Part shown: one piece after another, positions 1 through 12,890 of the stretch
Layout: every line of letters begins with the position of its first letter
How positions within the stretch are numbered: position 1 is the first letter of the stretch
Assembly: GCF_026262505.1 (NCBI RefSeq)
Contig: NC_067205.1
Span: forward strand, 7,502,001 to 7,566,000
DNA length: 64,000 nucleotides
Direction: 5' to 3'
Source of the DNA: Trichomonas vaginalis G3
Taxonomy: Eukaryota > Parabasalia > Trichomonadida > Trichomonadidae
Notes under the pieces: generated by a model
Told to the model about the DNA's origin: nothing
Seen by the model: the letters and a program-made list of their open reading frames with translations, nothing else
Databases searched by the model: none
Made by a program: the position numbers and the translations under genes

Positions 1-3000
1 GATTCATCAGCATACATTTAACATCAGTAAAATAGCTATCATATCCCGATGAGTTTGCTTTCCAAAGAACATTTTCGGTCAATTCCTCTTCATCTCTGTC
101 ATAACAAATTGCTTTTGCTGTTGCAAATTTTTCCTTTCCGGTTCTTTCTTCTTCAGTTTCTGTACTTGAGACAAGCATCAGCAATAAAATTATCGCTTTG
201 AGCTTGTCATCAGGTGAAAGTGTTTGTTCATTGTCATCAGGTGTAAGATTTTCTTCAGATGTTTTGTCATCTTTTTCAAAGATTCTCTTTCTTAACATTT
301 CTTTACTAAAAGCTTCGTCTTGATCATCAAAACCAAGCGAAGATGACAGATTTAAGTTCGTTGAAATAGAATCACTTATACTAGTAATGAAATCTGAATC
401 AAGGAACTTGAAAGAGAAAGTTGATGTCTGTTCAAGAATTTTCTTAACAATCTCTGTTGAAACTTGAACTGGGTTGAATTCAACACTCAACGTGTAAGAT
501 TTTGTACCATCTTGGAACTTGTGGAAATTATCGAATTCATTTTTAACAATAGCGAACAACAAACCATTGAGTTTCGCTTGAGAAAGATCAATATAATCTT
601 TGCTTTCTTGTTTTTGGATCTCTAAATTGTAGTTATAAATCAATCTAATCAAATTATATGTCTTTGTCAATTCTTCGAGATAAGAATTGATTTGATCTTT
701 GAAAGATCTGTCTTTGAGTGAAGGGTTTTCATTATTGATATATTCTCTGAAATCAACTAATTCTCCAGAATCTTCCGTTTTTCCAGATTTTTCCAAATAA
801 GTAATGAATTCAACAAACAAATTATCCCTTCCGAGTTTTGATTTAATTCCAAGCAATTCATCATAAGAATATGCAGAGCACAAAATGTAAAGAGCTTCGA
901 GATGGCATCTGAACATTGCTTTCCATTTTTCCAAGAAGTCATAGACTGGCTTAATGTGTTTCGTTCTTTCTGCTTTTGATTCTTTTTCTTTAGAAGGTTT
1001 GACAAATTGTTCTAAAATTTCCAAAAACTTCATTTTCTGTTCAGAACTCTCGTTCATAAACAAATAATAAGTAACAAATGATTCGATAGTCATCAAACAA
1101 TACTTTGTCGATTGGTAATTATTATCACTAGCTGTTACAATGTGGAATATCAATGCTTCTTGTGAATTTTCGTTAATGAAAAGTGCCAAATTTTTGTTGG
1201 CACTTTCTTCTTTTTCTTCTTGCCCTTCAAAGTGAATTTCATTTTCAAGGAAGAAACTGTTGACGAATTTAGAATTTTCCAAAGATTGCTCATTCTTGAA
1301 ATCATTGAGCATGTCTTTGAAGAAATTACCTTTGTAGCACTTGATAAATTCGAACAATTGTGGATCAGTGTATGCTCGATCTCCTGCTTGAATTTCATGA
1401 TCAAAAAGGTCAAAAATCAAATTTCTTGGATTTTTACCTTTGATTTTTTCTTTCAAAGTATAGTATTCGGAGCTAATTTCGACCTTGTTTGTATCATCAA
1501 TTTTCGATACTGCCAAGTCTTTAGTCTCATCTTGTTCAAAGCAATCTTTCAAATCAGGATTTTCGCCATAAATCTTCCTATCAATCGTGTTTGCTTTGAT
1601 TTCATTACCTGTTAGACCTTCTGAATCTTTTGGTTTAGGAGTAAATTTGTCTTCTTTAAGCATCTTTGGAGAAAGGAAAGATTTCATTTGAGTAATTTCA
1701 TCTTCAAATCGATTATTATCATTATGATTAAATATGTAACAGAAAACATATGATAAACTTGAAAAATTATTTGCAGAATTGAAAGATTGTACAATATTTC
1801 CTTTGATTCCTTGTTCATCCAAGCTCAAAATGAATCGTTTCGTTGGATAATCCAATTCTGAAAATTTCATTTTGTTGTCTACAATCTTAATAAAATCTAT
1901 TTCATTCTTGAATTTATCAGCATTTCCTGTATTATCTTCATAGCGCTTCAGCATGAAATAGAATTTATCATAGAATTCCTCCAAAGTATTGCAGAAACAG
2001 TTAATGAAAACTCTGTTCAAGTTTTGAATGTTACTTTGATCTTTGTTACTTTGATCTTTGTTACTTTGATTTTTGAATTTCTCGAAACATTTATCAGCGT
2101 TTTCCTGGATATACTTTTGAACAAATTTATGAAGAATCTCCTTTTGTTTTTTTGTATTTTTTTGTGTTTATTTTCCAAGTGACTCAAAACTATTTCATTA
2201 AGTGGATCGTAATATTTAGATTTGATTTGCTTATGAATTGCAACAATTTGATTTGCTCCAAAATTCTTTGATGGGGTATCAATCCAGTAAACAGGCCATT
2301 TACTTGTCGAAATAACGTAATCTGGGATTTTTGTTCCTTTAACTTGAAGAACGATGGCAACATGATTTGTACATTTTGTTTTATTGAAGAAATCTTCAAT
2401 CAACGATGTGTAATGATACAATTCGTTATGGTCTTGATGAGAGATGGAAATGATTGTGTTCTTATTTTGTATGTAATTGAACAACATAGTTTCATTCGCA
2501 ACCATTTCATGAAGAACAAAATCAATGTTTGATTCAGTTTCGAATTTGAAATCATTCACGTAATCGTTTGTGACACAAATACACATTTTCTTGTTTTGAA
2601 TGTAATCGCTCAAATTCAAATGCATGTCTTCAACTGCAGGATCTTTAATCTCTTTGATTTCCTCTACACATTTTTTACGATCTTTGTCATTTTTAATTTT
2701 CTCTTCATATTCTTTAACATAAGCTTCTGTGAAATGTTCCATTCCATATCTAATGATCCTTGCTCTAAGTATTTCATCATCGGAAATACATTTGCGATAT
2801 TTTTCTTCATCATGAATTGCTTTGAATTCATCAATTATTTCCTTTAATTCTTCATCGTTTTGACTTAATTCGAGTCCGATATGGAAAAATTGATCATCAG
2901 TTGCTCCCAAATAAAACAATATCTCGTATTGAGAAGAAAATCCATTAAAGATTAAAGGTGTTTTGAAACTTTTAAGATGCTCAATCAAAATTTTCGCCGA

Positions 3001-6000
3001 ACTTTCCTTTTTTGCAAGCCATTGCTTCCTAAGAATTCCAATGTTTGATTTCTTGAATTCCAAAACATCTATGATTCCATCAATAGCATTTCCAGTATTG
3101 TTAAGATCTTCAAGTGTTATTGGAGAAACAATCTTTATTTGTTTATCTGGACTGATAATTTTTTCCAAGTAGAAATTGACTTCAGAACTAATGGCAATTT
3201 CTTGCTTTGTGAAGCTCATTGAGCAAAGGTTAATTTGATTAAGATCACATTTATTGTATTTTTCGATATCAGAAAGATCGTGGTTACAAGGTTTATTATC
3301 ACCTGGGGATATTTTTCTGATTCTCATTGCGTCGAATTTGAACTTTTCAAATTTATTCATAAGTTCGTTTTTATCATTTTGTATGAGTGTATCTTGAGCA
3401 TCAACAAACTCTTCGAAATTCTTGATGTAATCATTAAAAGACAAAGTGATTGCGTTCAATCTATCCTGCATAGAAAGAGGAACATTGTTTACCAAATCTT
3501 TTTTGTTGCAAACCATCAAGAAATGCATTCTCGGCATCTGTTTTGGATTAAGATGAACAGAAAATCCATCAATATGCGTGTAAGGATTGTAGTCATCACT
3601 TGGATCATCAGGATTCGAGTAAGGTTTCTGTTGATTGACGATATCCAAGTTTGAATCACTACTTGGATTATTTCCTTGGATGAGGAAAATGAATGAATGT
3701 TCATTGGATCTTTCCTTCATGAATTGCTCGCAAATCTGGAGAGATGATTTGTTGGCGTAGATATTACGAGGCTGCTTGAAATTGTTCTCGTATAAATTGA
3801 TGATAATGAATCGCTTGAAATAAGATAAAACATCCAAGAATTCATTAACAACTGGAACACTTTCATAGTGTTTAGTGATGAATAAAATGGATCTAGCCAA
3901 TCTGTGGTCAAACAACAATGATTTAATGATACATAATACATTGTTATACTTTGGCAAGTTGTAATCATTATGTGGAAACTTTTTTTCCCAAATTTTTTTT
4001 GTTTTTTCAACAGCGTCTTTAAATGTTTCGCCAAGAGAAATGAAAGAAGAAACAACAATCGGATAATGGATTTCAATCGGATCAGATTGTTGCATGATGA
4101 TTGTGTAGACAGGTCGCATCAAACTCTGACTGTTGTTGATGTATTTCTTGATAGAATTAAAGAAATCTTGTGTTGATTCATCAACATCATTCCTCGTAAT
4201 TTTTTCAAGTGTCTTTGGATCATAATCAATATGTCCATATTTTTGTTCTTTTGTTAATGAATCGAAAAACTTCGCTTCGTCGGAATCTGGATTTTTAATG
4301 GCATATTTTTGTTTCTTCATAATAGAAAAGGCTCTGATTAAATCATCGGTTGTCGGCCTTGATCCCGAAATAACAACAGATCTATTCATAATAGCGTGGT
4401 CGATTTGGTAATTAGATGCTCCGACAGGGAAAATTTTTTCGAACTTTTCTGAGATGTCTGAAATATCATCTGATAATCCTGTATTTTGTTGATCTGTTTT
4501 GATCTTGTAATGAATACCTTTATCAAAGATATAATGGAGTTCTTTGATGTACAAGCTTGGATTGAGATTTCCAAATCCCAATTCATCAAGGAAAACCATA
4601 GCTGTGTATAGTCTAACTTGGTTATCTCGATGATGATGTCTCATGCAATCATAGAAATGAGATTCCAAACAACTTGTTTGAGAAATGATACTCGTGAGAA
4701 ATGTCGAACAATAGAAATCATTTGATTCACCTGGTTCATTTGATGTTTCATTTGTTACAGGTTTATAATGATATATCTTGAAATATTCGACAGCCAAAGA
4801 TTTAGCTGTTCCTGGTTTTGCAATCAATAAAATGGGTAACAATTCATGCATGTAATGGAATATATTGTATCCGATGTCAAGAGCAGCGAGATTGAACATG
4901 ATGCTGTTAAGTTTCAAAATTTTTGGCTCTGGAATGTATTTGTAACATTGTGCAAAACTGTATTCATACATTTTCTTTTGAATATCAAAATTATAATTCT
5001 TATTTAAATGATCCTTGAATGCTTTGTTTAGAATCTTGTTCGCTTCGTGTGTGATGTAGCCTTGAACATCAACATTGAGCATCTTATTTTCACCGTTTTG
5101 GAGATATTCAGCCTTGTTGTCAATTTTAGCAAAACCAGGATTCAAAAATTGTACGAAATCAGCTCTGAAATTACGTTCTTCTACATCTTTATCTTTATCT
5201 TTTTCATCAAAAAGATTTGAGAATTCCCAGTATTTTTTGAGATTATTGATAGTGAAATTACTACTTTTGTCATCTTTGTCATCAATGAATTCGGCATTAG
5301 TCGTATAAGGCAAAATAAATCTCATGTAAATGCCAACAGAAAGAGCCAGCTCGAAATTTCCTGTTTGTTTATAAACCAACTTAAAAATGTGTGAAAAATG
5401 AATGGCATTTCTATAAGAAATTGCTGCCTTTTCGCGAATGATATTGTATATAACTTTATACAACTCCCAAATGCAATCTTGGATTACAAACTTTTGTTTT
5501 GACTCCAAATTAGCTGAAAAACCATCATTCTTCTTCCTCTTTTGTTTTGTTGTTGTATCATCATCACTATAATTTTTCATTAATTCTGTTTCAATGATTG
5601 TCATCATGCATTGTTTTTCATCTTCATCGTTGAGATTAATTTCGTATTCGATTATTGCGAATTCGATCATTTTAGGAATATCTCTGACTTTGTAAGTATA
5701 GTTAAAGTGATTGATACGGAACAATTCCTTTTCTTCTGATGTTTGGAGATCCATGAAATTAATGGATTTTGTTGGCATAGAAATGAATTGTTTGTTGCCA
5801 ATCAATGACAATTTCTTGGAGATTTCATTGGAATTGATCAATGGATTCGCTGCAACAATGAAAGAGATGTTTTTCTCTTTCTTCATGAAGATCTCTCGCA
5901 TCTTGTGAGCGATGTAACAACCTGCGGTACATGTATTAGCTTCATTAACAAAAATGAGGTATTTTTTCGATTTGTTTTTTTGTACATCTTCTTCAATGGC

Positions 6001-7912
6001 TTCAACAATTCTTTGGATTTCTAATAACTCTGTACCACCATTGCAATTGATTGTCTTTGTAAGACTACCAGTAATTTGTGACAAAATTTTAGAAATGACA
6101 TTAGAAATTTTTGTTTTTCCTGTTCCTGTGTTTCCAACTAAAATTACTTCTTGATGATTATAAACTCTCAACAAAGCTTTTAATAGTCGTTTAGCAATGG
6201 AATCATTCAATCCAACTTTAATATCATACTTCCTTGAAAGAAAGGTTTGGAAATCATTAGTATCGCATCCGTAAACATCACTTCCGTTCAAATTTAATTC
6301 ATTGTCGAATGTGCCGAGCTTAAAATATTTCTTATTTTCCTTGAACCTGTCTGGAACTCGGATGAACATTCTGTCTTTATTTTCGAACTTATCTGGTATA
6401 ATATTCCATGCGTAAAGAGCTGATATCCTGTTCTTTTGGCTTTGATCTTCTTTTATCAAAGCAGTAACACGATTAAAAATGTCTTCATTATCTAACATAT
6501 CAACATTTGATTTAGGATCAAGATTTTTGGCCAATTCTTTCAGTTCATTTCTTAATTCTGCCAGTTTCGTTATATCATTTGTTATTTCGTTTTCATAATG
6601 TGGTTCGTAAATCTTGAATGCATTGTCTGTCCTCAAATCAGAATCCCAATTATTTCTTAAATTGTTTAAATCAAAAATAAAGCTCAAATACTTTGTATTA
6701 GAAATATTTGGAGGGAACTCGAAAATGATCTTTTCAAAAACATTGTTAATATCAATGAATTCTCCAGTCTCATTGTATCCTGAGTTACCTGTTAACTTGC
6801 GCATAGAAATCAAATATAAATCATCAAAAAATTCTGGACATGCGTTTCCTTTGAATAGTTCTGGTGAAAATGTCATTAATATCTTTTTGTTGCTTCGAAG
6901 ATATTCAAGGATCTTGAGCTGATATGATTTTTCTGGATCTTCTATATACATTCTCACACAATCTTTGATGTCATTTGTTAATATCTTTTGTTTGATTTGA
7001 TCAAAGTCAATGTCTTTTTGTTCAAATTTAATTCTCTTAGCCTCCTTCTTTAAACAAATTTTCTTGGGCTATTGATGAAACAATGCATATGGCTTGCTGT
7101 GTTTCAGATGACCAATTTGAAGTAAGTTTTTTGATGGATTGGATTTCATCAGGAGCTAATGTTTCTGGATGAACAAAAATGACGGGTTGGCGGCCAATGA
7201 GTTTGTTAACGAGTTGCATTTTGTCTTTGAATCTATCGCCTGAACGACAGAAGATACGACAGTAATTGCGAGATTGTGGCAAATTTTGATATCCGGAAAA
7301 AACTTCGTATGGATGATTGACTTTGATGTATTTTATCTCTTTTTTGATCTGTTGTTCCTTTATGGAAACATGATCTGTAACGTATTGAAATCCTGTTTTC
7401 AAGAATGAATTAAAAGTATTAGATCTCTGGTTTTGTGAGAAACAAACGTCGAAGTTATCTAATGATTTTATCTTGCCTTTCATTTCGATGTCTCTGCCGA
7501 TCTTCCATATTAAGCTGTTCTGAATATAATTCCTTTTATCTTGTTCGGGCTTTTTATTCTTCGCATTGATCATTCTAAGAGTTTTTTTCATGCTCTTTAC
7601 TCTGTCTAAGGTAATTTTTCGTGCATAAAGCGGTGGATATCCTTGGTCTCTGAGCTTGATCAGAATTTCGCGGAGTTCGAGAACAGGTTCATAAAACGTG
7701 TTGAATTTTGCTTCAATATCAGTCTCACATGAGTGCTTAATTTGTGTACTCATAGCATTCAATTCGGAAAATTGAATTCGGATTGTACTATTAGTAACAA
7801 AATTTAACTCTACAAATGTCTCTTGAGGAGAAATGGTCCATAGAGGGTTGTTCTTCTCGTCCGCTATGTCCGAAGTTTTCATTCTTAGTTGTTTTTTTTC
7901 ACCTACATCCAT
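1..7912 (-). CDS. RNF213/mysterin-like giant AAA+ protein, partial at the window edge
   Basis: Host gene starting at 7912 and running off the left edge (over 2,600 codons seen). The long middle frame (6957-2017) has two AAA+ modules. The first has Walker A GNTGTGKT about 275 residues into that frame and Walker B LIFVNEAN about 60 residues later. The second has AKPGTAKS near residue 715 and VFLDELG near 787. The order, and an NGGT motif after the first P-loop, match the AAA3/AAA4 pair of RNF213-type ubiquitin ligases; any RING domain would lie outside the window. The coding phase changes twice: near 7050 (the sense continues as KEAKRIKFEQK) and at A-runs between about 2110 and 2170. From there another minus phase stays open to base 2. 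The gene is therefore either a recent pseudogene or carries two homopolymer sequence errors. Acidic Ser/Asp/Glu-rich stretches are visible in the last part. Confidence 0.68.
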
Positions 7913-8501
7913 TTTTTTTAATTATAATTTTGTTGGAATTTTAAAGTTTTTTTTTATTCCATTCCTTTCCATAAATTATCCAACAAAAAACAATTTCCTA
8001 AAGTATTCAATTTCGTGCTCATTGTTTAATTGATTTTTTCCACTTAAACTACTTACTTAACATATATTTTCCTTAAGTGAATGATTCAAGGAGAGATAAT
8101 GAGAATTTAGATCATGTTAGTTGTACTCATATCATATACATTAAAGTTGGAGTATTTGTTTATGCAATTCATTTATTTATGAATCTGATATAATCTATAC
8201 GAATCTATCATCTATTCATATGTTACTTTGTTCTCATATAGCTGAGATTAACTTTTCCCTAGAAAAAAACACACAATTATATGAAGTTTTGATAAAACAT
8301 GCTGGGAAACCATTTTCAAGAAGCTTGAAACAATATTTTATTTATTCTCACAGCATTCTAAAGTATATTAGTTATTAATATTGATATTTCTCCATCAAAT
8401 CCTGATCTTTGTCAAATTTTCATTGAAATTCAGTTCCACAGTTGTTTGACACTTTTGACAAAAAAAAGATTTCTTTCATATGTACGTTATCGCTTTCTGT
8501 T
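7913..8501. other. intergenic, AT-rich
   Basis: Upstream region of the RNF213-like gene. No credible reading frame, RNA gene or strong repeat seen; an A-rich stretch immediately precedes its start codon. Confidence 0.5.
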
Positions 8502-8820
8502 TCGAAAGGTAAAAGTGCAAGCTTTTCCCATTCTGCACATATAGGTGCAGGGTGCTAGTGATAGACCCTGCATATATATGTGCAGAATGGGAAAAGTGTT
8601 TGCAACATTCGCATCGAAAGGTAAAAGTGCAAGCTTTTCCCATTCTGCACATATAGGTGCAGGGTGCCAGTGATAGACCCTGCATATATATGTGCAGAAT
8701 GGGAAAAGTGTTTGCAACATTCGCATCGAAAGGTAAAAGTGCAAGCTTTTCCCATTCTGCACATATAGGTGCAGGGTGCCAGTGATAGACCCTACATATA
8801 TATATGCAGAATGGAAAAAC
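8502..8820. repeat. three tandem copies of a 112-bp hairpin repeat
   Basis: Units start with TCGAAAGGTAAAAGTGCAAG at 8502, 8614 and 8726, giving a 112-bp period; the third is shorter and more diverged. Each unit contains a long inverted repeat: CTTTTCCCATTCTGCACATA pairs with TATGTGCAGAATGGGAAAAG, and inner arms TGCAGGGT/ACCCTGCA close a loop of about 10 nt. Frames crossing the repeat are by-products of the tandem structure, not genes. Confidence 0.9.
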
Positions 8821-8877
8821 TATCTACTTTGAATATTCTGCATCGGAATCTCTTGGTCAATATACAATTAAATACAA

Positions 8878-8934
8878 TGATCACATCGATATTTGGAGAT
8901 ACAAGATAAGTATCTCCAAATGCCGATGTGATCA
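8878..8934. repeat. imperfect 25-bp inverted repeat
   Basis: Left arm 8878-8902 (TGATCACATCGATATTTGGA then GATAC) pairs with right arm 8910-8934 at 23 of 25 positions, around a 7-nt loop. It could form a hairpin or be a small palindromic element. No gene lies nearby. Confidence 0.85.
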
Positions 8935-9791
8935 TATATGATTGTCGATAAAAATTTGAAATCTCAAATAAGATGCAGATTAAAAAATGGATATGTGACC
9001 AAAATGAGTTTACAAACACAATATAGAGTATATATATATAGATACCTCATTGTATTCAAAATGAAATAAAACAAAATTTTTGAAATTCATATCTTATATA
9101 AAACACATTATTCCTCAATACTATATGAGTAAATATGGCTTGATTAGTATAGATATATGCACATATATTTGGCCCCCAATATAAATTCTATGTTTTCGGG
9201 AAAGCAAAAGGTCCAATCGGTGTATGATAAATTTCACCTCACATGGCACCGCCCCGGGAAATTGTCTTGTTAATCGATTTTCGAGATGACTTTCAAATGC
9301 TATCATCAAATGACAAACAAGTCTAAGATTTCTCGACAATACATCAAATCATGATGTTTGTAAGTGCGATGAGATTAGAGTTTTTGAAGGAATGACAAGA
9401 GAAGTAGGGAAGCTCGGCATTCGCCGAGCAAATTAAAAAAACGTATGGATTAAATTTTAAGAGGAATTCAATTTTAATTACGGGTTGTTCAAATATTGAT
9501 TAATATAAATTTATTAATAAGAATAAACAATTTTTGTTTTTGAATTTATTCAATTTATAGCTTTACATATAGTTTCAAAATTGTACAACTATGACTATTT
9601 CAACAAAAAATATCTTACTTTTTCACTTCACTTTCACCCTCACTTTTTCCGTAATTCAAATTTCAACATTATGTATTTTAATTCCTTATAGTATTTTTAA
9701 CATAATTAATCAAATAATAATTGGAAGTTCTGAACTCACTTTTTCCGTAATTCAAAATCAAAAATATGAATAATATATCTATTTATTATAT
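8935..9791. other. intergenic, no gene recognised
   Basis: AT-rich DNA. CACTTTTTCCGTAATTCAAA occurs near 9640 and again near 9738; its reverse complement recurs at 10550-10600. A short GC-rich stretch lies near 9240-9260. Short open frames here look random. Confidence 0.45.
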
Positions 9792-10499
9792 ACTAATGTT
9801 GCATGCTAAGATCAGTCATAATGTAAACCTCTCAATTTTATTGTTGTGGGAAGTATCTCAATTCCTTCAAAAAAATTGAAAAACTATTTAATTTTAAAAA
9901 TATAATACTTTTAATTAGTTAAGTAATTGGAGATATTTTTTAAAAAATCACTTCTGATAATACTTTTGAGAACTTTAATTAAAAAATATATTCAAAAATA
10001 TCCAGGATATCAAGAGGGAATTGTTCCTTATGAGGTATATAGTTATGATGTATACCTCATAAGGAACAATTCCCTCCTTAAAATCGTAGACATTTTTATA
10101 CTTATTAATCAACCGTTCAAAATCATATTCCTCTGAAAAGTTATTTTATTAAAAATTTAGAATTTTAATAAATATAGAGTTTGAATTTCATACAATACCT
10201 ATATATTTTCAATAATGGAATTTGAAAACCATTCTCAAAAGTTCTCAGAAAACCTTTTTTCATTAATTTTAAGAAATCTGAGTATTAAATTAAGTGATAA
10301 ATTCGTTTGACACTACTTTAATTTTTAAATTCAAAAAATTATATGTGCTTCTTAAAATGACTCAAAAAAATTTTATTATAAAATAATATATAATATTAAA
10401 AATCTCACAACATTTTTTTACTTTACATAATCGTACTTCCTCGACGATTAATTTCCACTCAATTTCTATCGTTGACCGAACTTAGCATGCAACACTAAT
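9792..10499. repeat. possible small non-autonomous element bounded by inverted repeats
   Basis: ACTAATGTTGCATGCTAAG at 9792-9810 is nearly the reverse complement of CTTAGCATGCAACACTAAT at 10481-10499. Weaker similarity continues inward for about 20 more bases (ATCAGTCA against TTCGGTCA). The 708-bp interior is AT-rich and non-coding and contains the 26-bp palindrome at 10014. This is the layout of a MITE. No clear target duplication beyond TA could be settled, so the family is unknown. Confidence 0.4.
10014..10076. repeat. perfect 26-bp inverted repeat
   Basis: Arm 10014-10039 (GAGGGAATTGTTCCTTATGA then GGTATA) is exactly complementary to 10051-10076, around an 11-nt loop. A perfect stem of this length in decaying intergenic DNA implies a recent origin or selection. 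Confidence 0.92.
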
Positions 10500-10519
10500 G
10501 CTATTTTCAACTAGAAGTG

Positions 10520-10880
10520 AGGTACGGTAATCTTACGGATTCCCGTAACTCAATTTTACGGAAAAAGTGCCGTAAACTACTCAATTTACGGAAAAAGTGT
10601 CGTAAACTATTGATGTGGCGGTAAAATCACGGTAATTCACGGAAAGCTATATGCGAAAATTTGAAATTATACAAAATCGAGCGAAACACTTTTAAATAGG
10701 TTGTTCTCGTATTTAAAATACTATTCCCAGATTTATTGTCGTCAGAATATTTCCAAATTTTTGCCGATTTACAAAAAATGATTTACAAAGCATATTTTTT
10801 AATCTAAAAAATTCCTAAAAAAAGGAACCGGTGTGCGGAAACCTCGGTAAATTACCGCGGTTCCCGTTGGGACTGCCATA
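10520..10880. repeat. ACGGTAA/TTACGG short-repeat region next to the Polinton 1 insertion
   Basis: A locally more GC-rich stretch with repeated TTACGG, CGGTAA and CCGTAA words. Two near-copies of CTCAATTTACGGAAAAAGTG lie close together near 10550-10600, and a final palindromic TTACCGCGG lies near 10855. The reverse complements of the same words occur at 9640-9757. It is probably part of an older repeat that was already present when the Polinton inserted. Confidence 0.6.
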
Positions 10881-10910
10881 ATTTTTCTTATTAAATTATG
10901 ATAAATTGAA

Positions 10911-11733
10911 AGTAGTAGATGAGTGCGGGTTGTGTGACTTTTTTTGTTACATCTATATATAGACGATGCATTAAAATATATTTATTTATAAATCATTAAA
11001 AAATTAACATTAATTTTAAAATAATTTATTTTTTTATCTTTTATAAAAGAAGCTATATATATAGATGATGTCAGATATTCCGCGATTAATTAAACATTGT
11101 TTAAATCCTGAATGGGTTAAACTTCAATTTAAAAATGAAGATTGTGAATTATTAAATGAATATGAAAGCCAAAATAAGCTAATGAGGTATAAATATAATG
11201 ATAAAGAATATTTAATTTCATGGAATCAATGGAGTCATAATCAAAGACCTCATAAACGAGAAGAAGAAATTGAAAATAATGAAATGGAAATCATTGATGA
11301 CATTAAAGAGATGGAATTCCTAAATTTTGTAGAAAAACCTTTAGAACTAAGTTAGGAGCATATAAACGTAGAGTATTAAATCCTGAATACATAAAACATT
11401 TTATTTAAAAAGGAAGACTGTGAATTATTAAACGTTAATGAATATGAAAATGCTAAATCAAAACTGAGATATAAATATATTGGAAGTGATGAAAGGTGTA
11501 AAGATAAAGATAAAGTTTATCAGTTTCATATAATAACTGGCACACGTTAGGGATTAGAAAACATTTAGGAGATTATGGTAAAAGTTTTCCGAATTCTTCA
11601 AATCTAGTATGTACGAGAGAATAAAAGAAATCAGATATAATTATCATTCATGAATGAAAAATAAACTTTTAAAAATTCATGTCTTACATTTTTTGAATAA
11701 TTTATTTTTTAATTCGTATGAAAATGAGTGTCA
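10911..11733. repeat. left terminal inverted repeat of Polinton 1
   Basis: Matches 28945-29764 in reverse complement almost base for base from the AGTAGTAGATGAG terminus to just past ATGAAAATGAGTG, where the two arms diverge into different genes. It contains one copy of the TIR gene. Confidence 0.93.
11065..11653 (+). pseudogene. TIR-borne gene, left copy (broken)
   Basis: Left-TIR counterpart of the gene at 29023-29610. It begins with the same MMSDIPRLIKHCLNPEWV segment. Compared with the right copy it looks broken, with a few breaks. The protein has two similar units, each with ECELLN/DCELLN followed by a YKY core and a tryptophan-rich SWNQW/SYNNW end. Such units resemble the short DNA-recognition repeats found next to some homing endonucleases. 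That resemblance is from memory only. Confidence 0.6.
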
Positions 11734-11855
11734 AGACTAACGACGTTAAAAAATTGGGATTCCCAAACGAGGAAATAAAGGATTTATTAGAGGAGGGGAG
11801 TTTTGAAGTTAATAAATATTATTTAAGAAATTGTCAAAAATTCGCGAGTTATTAA
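11724..11855 (+). CDS. small Polinton protein, about 43 aa
   Basis: Begins at the inner TIR boundary; an in-frame ATG two codons upstream (11718) is an alternative start. It reads MSVKTNDVKKLGFPNEEIKD onward and stops at 11853-11855, directly against the next ATG at 11856. Its first codons are supplied by the TIR, so the homologous TIR end also starts the gene at 28958 on the other side. Function unknown. The acidic helical middle and adjacency suggest co-expression with the next gene. Confidence 0.5.
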   Translation: MSVKTNDVKKLGFPNEEIKDLLEEGSFEVNKYYLRNCQKFASY

Positions 11856-12095
11856 ATGATTTTAGATTATGATGGAAAAATGAATAAAGATGATGTTATA
11901 AATTTCTTATATCCCACATCTGAAGAAGAAAAACCTAAAGAACCTGATGTTTTCCCTGAATATTATGAAGAACGGATTAAAGATGATGAATATGATGAAA
12001 TTGAAAGACTGGAAAAAATAAGAGATGAAATAGATGAAAAAATTAAGGAATTAAGAGAAGTTGAAAAATATAATGAGAATGAAGTAGAGGTTTAA
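11856..12095 (+). CDS. small acidic coiled-coil-like protein, 79 aa
   Basis: Very rich in Glu, Asp and Lys. The second half (ERLEKIRDEIDEKIKELRE) has heptad spacing typical of a helix or coiled coil. The start abuts the preceding stop, and its stop overlaps the next ATG at 12094, so three tightly packed frames follow the left TIR. No family recognised. Confidence 0.5.
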   Translation: MILDYDGKMNKDDVINFLYPTSEEEKPKEPDVFPEYYEERIKDDEYDEIERLEKIRDEIDEKIKELREVEKYNENEVEV

Positions 12096-12827
12096 TGAAT
12101 ATCCCAGCTTCAGAATCAGAAAGTTCAAAATCTCATGAAGAAAGATATAAAAATTACTTTTTGAATCTACTAAAAATTTATTAGATGGTGAAATAGATGA
12201 AACACTTTCGGAAGAAGGCACAAAATTTATTCATAAACATAAGTTACAATTTATTGACGATGGAGATTATCCATGTATATTACTTTCACCTCCTCTTGAT
12301 TCTGAAAAATTCAAAAAAGCACTGAAAAATGTAACATATGCAACAAATACGATTAAGAAAGAAGACCATGATATTTACACAAATTATTATTTAAATAAAT
12401 GTACAGGTGTTGATAAAGTTTTTGATTTTTAGATAAAATATCAAAAGAAACAATTGGTACATATAAAATTTTATGCGATTGTGGTTTCATTATTGAAGAT
12501 ACTAATAATGTTTCATATGAAAGAACAGCACCGAAGGAAGACGAAGTTGAAAGGTCTATACCATTCGTTATTAAGAATATAAAAGATATGAAAACTTATA
12601 AACATTATATTTATTCATTTATTTCAGAAAAAATGGAAGCAACCCATAAAACATCATCTCATCATTTTATAGCTATTCATACATTCCTTTTCAAAGTTGT
12701 GAAATTAAATAAGACAGGAATTAGATTTAATGTATCAGGGTACGCATTCTTGAGTAAATTAAAATGTATTCGTCACGTCGCAGATGATAAAAATTTATGT
12801 GTTCTTAATTCATTTTATGGACTTTAG
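12094..12827 (+). pseudogene. unknown Polinton gene (broken)
   Basis: A region with consistent plus-strand coding character, ending at 12827, which looks broken in about two places. Recognisable segments include GDYPCILLSPPLDSEKFKKA and a downstream basic part beginning KTYKHYIYSFISEKMEA. No known domain seen. It sits directly before the DNA polymerase gene. Confidence 0.45.
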
Positions 12828-12890
12828 CCCTGGACTTTAAAAAAATAAACTTTATTTTTATTTATTTTTTAATTTTTTATTCTTACATAA

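Noticed and set aside
1220-1615. Plus-strand frame of 131 aa
   Set aside because: It is the antisense of the open minus-strand continuation of the RNF213-like gene, which has the sense-like composition.
8476-8764. Overlapping open frames of 69-91 aa on the minus strand
   Set aside because: They follow the 112-bp tandem repeat and change frame with each unit; no start context or domain, so they are repeat artefacts.
9121-10136. Short open frames of 60-72 aa
   Set aside because: AT-rich random-looking frames, partly over palindromes, without promoter or family support.
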